A DNA stretch of 46,594 nt from Hydrococcus sp. Prado102 (lineage in GTDB: Bacteria; Cyanobacteriota; Cyanobacteriia; Cyanobacteriales; Microcystaceae): the NCBI GenBank assembly GCA_025454425.1, contig JALOOL010000009.1, forward strand, positions 1 through 46,594, in the 5' to 3' direction. The notes beneath the pieces were generated by a model. The model saw only the letters and a program-made list of their open reading frames with translations. It had not been told where the DNA came from and did not search any database. The translations under genes were made by a program, and so were the position numbers. This document shows, in pieces, positions 7,329 to 14,700 of the stretch. Every line of letters starts with the position of its first letter. The first letter of the stretch is position 1.

Positions 7329-8573
7329 TTAAGAGATACTTATCCTTAAAGGGTTAGCCAAAAACCCGCTCTTCACTCGCTCGAAATCGAGTCTGTGCTT
7401 ACTTTTTACTAAAATATTGGCGCTACCATTTATATCGGCTGAAACAAGATGCTTATCTTTTGTTCGATACAATCCACGCTTAATCCTTCTGCCAGAAAAT
7501 TTAGATTGAGTAGGATTATCAGCATTGTAAACAGGCATTTTGTCTTGGTCGTAAAAACTAGCTTTAGACGAGTAAGATTCTTCTTGCTCAATGTATTCAA
7601 TTCCATATCTAGAACAGAAAGCTTCAAGCTGGCGTCTCAATTGCCAGAAAGGAATTTGAACGAAGTTTTGGTTGTTAGATTTCCCAATGTTAATTTCTTG
7701 TTTAATTCCTGGATTGTACCCAACTATCAATTTACCTATTTGATGTTTGAGGCAATGGTCGATTATTATCCTTGCAGTTTTGTTCAAATAGTCTCTGACG
7801 CGGTTATTACGCCATTGGTAAAGTCGAGCCTGTTTGTGGGTAAAAGACTTGATTCCCTGTTGAGCTTTCAGAGATTGAAAATAAGCATTTTGCTTGTTGT
7901 ACCACTGATTAATGCTTTTAAGTCGTTTGCCATCAATCAAAAATTGATGCCCAAGAGTGTCAAAGCAAGCCGCCAGATTATCAACTCCCAAATCAATAGC
8001 AATAGCCTTACTACTATCAACAGATGTTTCTACTTTTTCATCTTCATAAATGTACTCAATCTCAAACCAACGAGCCGAGTATTTGGGATGTATTCGTACC
8101 TCCTTAATATTCTTGTCTTTAAGTCTTTCTGGAAAGGCGATTTTCACTCCTCCGTATTCAAGTTTAAACTCACGAGACATGGGAATTTCAAACATTCCAT
8201 CTTTAAGTCTAATACGAGGAATAATCAGGGAGAAATAACCATCCTTAGACAAGTATTTAGGCAGTTGCGGCTTTTGGTCACAACGTCCAATACTAATAGC
8301 TCTGAGCAATCCCAAGAAAGACCTCATGCTTCTATCTACCACTTTCATCGTCTGTTGAGCTATATCGGTATTAAGCATTCGATAGTTCTCATTCGACTTG
8401 CAAATATGGTAATTAGATTCGTAGGTCAAGCGTTTTCTTTGGGCAAAGAAATACTGCCTACATTCGTACAATGCCACGTTAAAAAGATTTTTACTCAAAC
8501 GACACAAAGCAGACAGGGCGTTAAATTCCTGTTTACTAAGTCTTCTGAGTTGATTCTTTTGGGTGGCGTACAT
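7329..8573 (-). CDS. tnpB: TnpB-like RNA-guided nuclease of IS200/IS605 element
   Basis: The 414-residue protein has the TnpB layout: N-terminal helix-turn-helix-like region (LRRLSKQEFNALSALC), a beta-rich wedge region and a RuvC-like core. RuvC-I is AIAIDLGVDNLAA with Asp194, and RuvC-III is VSADINGSANIL with Asp380. At the RuvC-II position, where a Glu usually follows the strand, the sequence is LIVGYNPGIKQE (about 282-293), so the Glu is absent or displaced. The zinc-ribbon cysteines are also absent: EESYSSKASFYDQDKMPVYN to RRIKRGLYRT has no CxxC. Both traits occur in a cyanobacterial TnpB subgroup. Active members cut DNA using an RNA from the element's right end; here that RNA would lie at about 7290-7450 on the minus strand. 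Confidence 0.9.
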   Translation of the reverse strand: MYATQKNQLRRLSKQEFNALSALCRLSKNLFNVALYECRQYFFAQRKRLTYESNYHICKSNENYRMLNTDIAQQTMKVVDRSMRSFLGLLRAISIGRCDQKPQLPKYLSKDGYFSLIIPRIRLKDGMFEIPMSREFKLEYGGVKIAFPERLKDKNIKEVRIHPKYSARWFEIEYIYEDEKVETSVDSSKAIAIDLGVDNLAACFDTLGHQFLIDGKRLKSINQWYNKQNAYFQSLKAQQGIKSFTHKQARLYQWRNNRVRDYLNKTARIIIDHCLKHQIGKLIVGYNPGIKQEINIGKSNNQNFVQIPFWQLRRQLEAFCSRYGIEYIEQEESYSSKASFYDQDKMPVYNADNPTQSKFSGRRIKRGLYRTKDKHLVSADINGSANILVKSKHRLDFERVKSGFLANPLRISIS

Positions 8574-8580
8574 TTTCGGG

Positions 8581-8615
8581 CTAATTCACTATATTTAAAA
8601 TATATAGCGAATTAG
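8581..8615. repeat. Palindrome just upstream of tnpB
   Basis: CTAATTC (8581-8587) and GAATTAG (8609-8615) flank further complementary AT sequence (CTATAT ... ATATATAG), giving an almost complete 35-bp palindrome 8 bp upstream of the tnpB start codon. It covers the place where a ribosome binding site should be, so in mRNA it could mask translation initiation. It could also be part of the left-end recognition structure of the element. Confidence 0.6.
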
Positions 8616-8714
8616 CTCCAAGGTAAAGCCGTCATAGAAGGACGGGGTTTCAAACCCAAAATTTTCGATGAGGAAAAAATTCTCTCTTGCCTTTCCTATT
8701 TTTGGGCTAGGAAA

Positions 8715-8743
8715 AGGGCTTTAATAGTTATCATTAAAACCCT
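8715..8743 (-). terminator. Terminator hairpin after the giant phosphatase gene
   Basis: AGGGCTTTAAT (8715-8725) pairs with ATTAAAACCCT (8733-8743) with one G-U pair and a 7-nt loop. On the minus strand the stem is followed by a short U-rich run (TTTTCC). It lies 12 bp past the stop codon of the long gene. Confidence 0.6.
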
Positions 8744-8755
8744 ATTTGATTTGTT

Positions 8756-11700
8756 CTAGCCAAAGACAAAATCGCTTTCGGTGAGTTGGTTAGCTTGGAT
8801 GCCTTGCAATAGCGCGACCTCTTGACCGAAAGCTTCAATAATCGTGTTGCGACCCTCTTGACGCAGATTCCAATCCGTGCCTAAAGAAGCATAGGTAAGG
8901 CTAGTATTGGCAAAACCAATAACATCTCCCTCGCGACGATTGAAATCAACAATGGTATTCGCTTCGGTTGGGAGATCGTTTTCATCGGTAACAATCCAGA
9001 ACTGGTCTGCCCCTCGACCGCCTGTAAGGAGGTTGTCGCCGCCATTTCCAATGCCACCGAAGATACGATTGTTAGTCCCTGCGAAAACGATATCGTTTTT
9101 GGGCGTAACGACATCTCCAATAACGGTATCCTGACGGAAGTCGAGGTTTTGAATGCGTTCGTCTTGTTCGCGAGGCGTATCTGCGCGATTGAAAGGTGTT
9201 TGCCCGAAGTTATCGTTAAGGTATTCTGCGAGGGCATCTTGTTCGGAACCGTCAGCAGCGAAGGTTGCATCTCCAGTACGGGGTGCGTTTTCAGGTCTTG
9301 CTAAATCCACGCGATCGCGTTGCGCAATAGTATAACCATCGCCACCATCTAATAAGAAACTTAACGTCACCATCCTGAAAGTACGATTCGCATCCCCAAC
9401 CAATTGACCGTTCTGGATGACAACATCAGCGACGTTGCCTTGCGCATCTTTAATCGCTAAAGATTGAATGCGACTTCCTGGGGCATTATCTAGGTCAAAA
9501 CTAAACGCCATACCGCCGACTTGCGGGAAGCGACCTTCAGCACGAGCAGGGTCTTTAGTGCTAGCTTCAATTCCATATTCGAGAATATCTTTCAATTCTT
9601 GGGCGGTTACGGTGACGAGGGAAAGACCGTTATTGAAGCTTAAGGTATTCGCAATATCAAGCTGGGAAATTCCGCCATCTGGTTTACCCGTTAAGGGATT
9701 GCCTTCGGGTGGCAGTCGCACGGGTTCCGTCCCGCCTGTAGGCGTGGTAATTTGACCGATGCTGGCACGAATGCCGCCGCCATTCTTTAAGGAAATGACA
9801 GCGCTGGGATCGGTTTCTTGGGCGATGGCGAGGTTAGCATCTGCTGTCAGGTTGCCCAGGTTGGTTTCTTGGTTGCGAACGCCATCGAGTCCGCCGCCAG
9901 CGCGATTGCCGTTGAGGAAGACACTGGTAGTACCGAAGAAGTTACTATCTTGGGCAACGACAACCTCTCTCAAATCATTGGTAATCTCAACGATTTCAGG
10001 ATCGGGCGTTCCGCTAACGTCTAGGACTCCTCGTTCGTCGGTTGCATAAGCGCCGCTAACTTCGGGATCGTAACTTTCGGGAACGATGAAACCGTCTTTG
10101 TTGAAATCAATGACCAAACGACCGACATATTTATAATTGCCATCGGTATTGACAACCGCAACGGGATTGCCATCGGCATCGTTCCGAACGATAGGATAAA
10201 CGCCTTGAGATGTATCTCCCGCGCGCAGGCGATCGCTTTCGTCAGTTAATCGAGTATTAGAACCGCCTGCAACGATAATATCAACGTTTTTGAGCAATCC
10301 TGCTAAGTGCTGTTCGATTTCGATCTGCTGCATATGCGACAACAAAACGACTTTATTCATGCCAGGATTGTTTGCCAGCAGTTCGTCAACCGAAGCTTGA
10401 ATGGTACTCGCTAACGCTTGCAAATCGTTAGGATCGGATGGAGATACGCCGACATCACCAGGAGAAGAAATCGTAGGCAATAGCGGAGTCGTTGCGCCGA
10501 CAACGCCAATTTTCTCGCCGTTGACGGTAATAACCGTACTCTTAGCAATCTTATTGGGAATCGTGCTAGCTTCCTGTCCGTCTTCGGTCACTAATCCTGC
10601 TAGATTCTCGTCGGTGCTGAAGTCTAAATTAGAACTCAGGTAAGGAAAATTTGTCCCTGGGTAAGTACCATCTTCGCTGGGAGAGATTAAATCGCTAACA
10701 ACTCCCGTTCCGCGATCGAATTCGTGGTTGCCAAACGCGATCGCCTCAAATCCTAACTCATTTTGAATCAGAATATCCCCGCGCCCTACGCCGCCAAATG
10801 CTTCTTCGCTGGCATTAAAGAAGAGTCCAGGAATGTAAGCATCGCCAGAAGATAAGGTTAGCGTGTTCTCGTAATCTGCTTGACCGTCGCCGTTGTTATC
10901 TTGATTTCTGAGGGCGTTGAGAACGGCGCTAAAGCGAGGCGCATCGTCCAAAGCAGCAATCCCGCCTTCTTGGTCGGAAGCGTGGAGGAGTTGCAGGGTA
11001 AAGGTTTCTGGTTCTGCTTCTCCTAATGTAAAGCGTCCGAGAATGGGTTCGTGGTCGCTTGCTTGGGTAGGGAAATCGACATTGAGATTCACGATATCAA
11101 ATTCGCCATTTTCAACCAAATCGTTAGTTGCTAACATCTGGTCGAGAATCTGCGAATTGCCCTGGAAGTTAAAGGTATAAGGGTTATCGTCGGGTAATTT
11201 GTCGAGTAGGTTGCTCAATATCTGGTTTTCGCCTTCGCCCGTCAGTTTGTCGATACTGGGAGAGAATTGGAATGTATTGAGATCGCCCGTCACGATAACA
11301 TTAGCATTGGGATCTTCTGCCAAAATCCCGTTAACGTAACCGTTGAGAAATTCAGCTTGGGCGTTTCGTTCCGCTTCCCCTGCTTGAACGAATGGTTGCG
11401 TTGCCCCAAAAATCGGCGTACTGCCAACGCGAGATGTCCAGTGATTGTTAATTACGCTGACTGTTTCGCCGTTGAAGGTAAAATCAGCCCTGAGTGGATC
11501 GCGAGATTCTTCAAATGCAGGGACATCTAAGGATTCAATCGACTCTTCATCAACCGAAACCCGTTCTGAGTTGTACAAATAAGCAACCCGAATATTACCG
11601 CCTGGTTGACCGCCAGAGGTATCGTCTGCGGGGGCGACATCGAAGAATTGATAAGTCGGACCGCCTGCGGCAGTAATAGCATCCGCCAATGCTTGTAACG

Positions 11701-14700
11701 TCTCGCTGGCATCGGTTACGCCGTCATCTACCGACCCGTTATTGTCCTGAATCTCTTGCAATGCCAGAATATCGGGCGATTTGAGATTATTGACGATTTG
11801 AGCGGCAATTTCGGCGATTTGTTCGGTATCGGATGGGGCAAGATTGAGAACGTTGTAACTAGCAACGGTTAGCTGGTTTTCCGTCCCGACTAAAGTCGTC
11901 TCTTCTTGTCCCAATCCGCCATCGGTAACTTCAAACGCTTCAGTGGCAACCACCTCGAAATTGCCGAAGTTGTAGTTAACTACGCCCGTTACGTTGCCGA
12001 GCTTGTCGCGAGTCTTGACATTTTCCTCAAAATCTGGTAACAAATCCTCATCGAGTTGGATTTGGATGCGTTCGGGGTTGGTATTGTCTTCTTGCAGAAG
12101 AATTCCGCCGCGAGAAGTAAGACCGGGCGGCGGTACTAACGCGCCATCGTCCGTAACCGTCCAGATTTCGCCAAATTCGTTGGTAGGAGATACCGCAACG
12201 GCATCTTGCACGGTTACGCGCATTCCTTCAACGCTTTCGTAGAAGTCGATCGCGTCTTCTTGGGGATCGAAAACGGTAAAGTTATCGTTCTCAACGATTT
12301 GAGTGGGCGGAACTCGACCCCCTTCTCCCAAAATAGTAGATGCAGGCAATTCGTTTCCTTTTGAGAGGGTCAGAATCGTTGGAGACGCAATCTGAGTGGT
12401 AGAAAGGTTGCCCGTATCTGCGCCGCCAGGAATAAATTCTTGGACGGTTCCCTCAACCTGCAATTCATCGCCTACTTGGACGCTAGGAGTCGATCGCGTG
12501 AAGATAAAAATCCCTTCTGAAGTTGCATCGTTGCCGTCTCCTGTAGGATCTTGTAAGTAGAAACCATTGCGATCGACTGCGGTAACAATGCCCGTCGTCG
12601 TAACGACTTGTCCGACGAGGGGAGAAGTTTGACTTGCGCCTTGAATTTCGGAGATCTTAACCGTTTCGCTGCTATTATCGTCTTGTCTGCCCAGACGCGG
12701 GTCGAGATCGAGGGGTTCGGGTAACTTAATCTCAATAATTTGCGTATTATCTGGCCCAGGAGGACGACCGCTACTAAACGGATAGTTATTGTCGTTGGCG
12801 AGGAGAATGGTATCTTCATCGACGACTAAGATATCTTCGATGGTAATGTAAGGGAATCGGAAGGTCGTGCTGCGATCGCCATCGATATCGTTCGGATCTT
12901 GGACGTTCAGCAGATCTACCAGTTCTTTTTTGTAAACGAAGCCATCCTCATTGACTTGCGAGAAGTCAACTAAGAATACTTTCTTAAATTCTGCCGCTTC
13001 GCCTTCATTGGGATCTCGTTCGATAACTAAGAATTGAGTGTCATTAATGGGCGTAAAATCGCCGATCGCGTGGCTAGGATCGTCTAAACGATAGTATCCA
13101 ACCAATTCGTCGGCATAGGAAGCGGTTGCTACATCGTACTTGTAGATACGCAAAGCATTATCGGGATCGCCCGTTACCGACCCTTCTAGCAAGGGATAAA
13201 GGGTTTGGCGATCGCTACTGTATGCCATGCCCTCAAACCCGCGAGAACGGGTCAAATTAGCCTCTTCGGGATTGCCAATAATCGTGGGATTATCGGGAGA
13301 TTTAACGAATTCTCCGGTAACGCGATCGCGTACTAAATCGCCCGTCGCGGGGAAGTCGGTAAAGTAGCCATCAACGCCCAATTCGATATATTGTTCGTAC
13401 TCTTCCTCTGCGGTTTGAGGCGTTCCATCTTCATCCAATACCAAGAACCGTTCTTCGTCGCGGAAGGTATAGGGATGAACTTGCAATCCTGCATCGTGGG
13501 CATCTTCTACCACTGGGAGAACTTCTCCTGTTAGCTGTTCGGTAATCTCCGGTACGCCATCGCCATTGCCATCGACGGGGGTTTCTAACTCCTCGGTTAA
13601 AACAAAAGTGCGTTTCCAAGGCCCGATTCCAGCAGCATAAGAAGCGACGAACTCCTGTAACAAGTTCTGTTCTGCGCCGCCATCTTGGTTAATCAAGTCG
13701 CCGTAAGTCGTTTCAGCGGTAATTAAATCGGTTCCATAAACCGATGTGGGGTCGAAGTTTGGATCGCTGAAATTGACGACGATATCGTAGGGTTGGGCAT
13801 CGAAGACATCATATAACTGAACTAGCGGCGTATCTTCTAGTACGGTTCCCGCCAAGAGATCGTTTTTGAGTTCGACCAGATTTTGAACTTCAAAGGACTG
13901 GATAAAGATGCGATTGGGGTCGGTAAAACCTCTGTCGAGTAGAGTTTCGACTAAAGGTTCTTCCAGAGACAGTCCTTGCTGGTCAAAGTACGTGGGGTGT
14001 TTGGTTTCGGGATAAATACCAATTTTCTGCCCCGTGCGTGCTTCAATATCTTGTACGAGATCGATAACTTCTTCAAAGGTGGGAATCTCATAAAGATCGT
14101 TAAATTGCTGAGGGCGGTAATCGCGGGGTTGACGTGCCCGTAAGGATTTAATTTCTGCTAGGGTAAAATCCTCGGCAAACCAACCCGTAACGGAGACTCC
14201 ATCGACCATTTTAGTCGTCAGGCGATCGCCAAATTCCGGTTTTTCAGCGATGTTTGTCGTAGTCAGCGATTGAACAACTTCGCCCGTTGCAGGATCGACA
14301 ACGCCTAACATTGGTTCGTGACGGGCAATTAACACCCCATCTTTAGTAATAACTAAATCGGGTTCGATAAAGTCAGCCCCTTGCTGAATAGCTAATCCAT
14401 AAGCTTCTAAGGTATGTTCTGGCAGAATGCCGCTAGCGCCTCGGTGTCCGAGAACTAGGGGGTCTTGTCCGTTGAGAGTGTTTAGGTTAGAAACATTGGG
14501 CGTAGCAATGGGCGTTTCTTGTAAAACGCCGTTAGCATCGAAATTGAGTAAATACGGCCCAAATTCCTCGCCTACCCAGAAACTACCATCTTCTCCGACA
14601 ACAAGGGATTCTGGGTCGAAATCTGCCCCAGTAAGAAAGCGTTCTTCGGTGTTTTGGTTGGTAATCTCCCAAGGAATGAGTCGATTGGGGTCGGATAGTT

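Larger units (their letters stand above)
7291..8646 (-). mobile_element. tnpB-only IS200/IS605-type element (limits approximate)
   Basis: A single tnpB gene is flanked by imperfect hairpins of related sequence, as in IS200/IS605 elements that use subterminal hairpins rather than inverted repeats. Downstream end: CCCCGCCG/CGGACGGGG hairpin at 7303-7324. Upstream end: CCGTC (8629-8633) pairing with GACGG (8641-8645), next to another GGGG. Read in the gene's direction, both ends carry a CCCCGTCC...CTA.GACGG/CGGCGG-like motif. No tnpA is present, so the element would need a transposase in trans. The exact cleavage sites cannot be fixed from one copy. Confidence 0.7.

Noticed and set aside
7449..8615. 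388-codon open frame opposite tnpB
   Set aside because: It is the antisense of a clear TnpB gene, with no homology in its own right.
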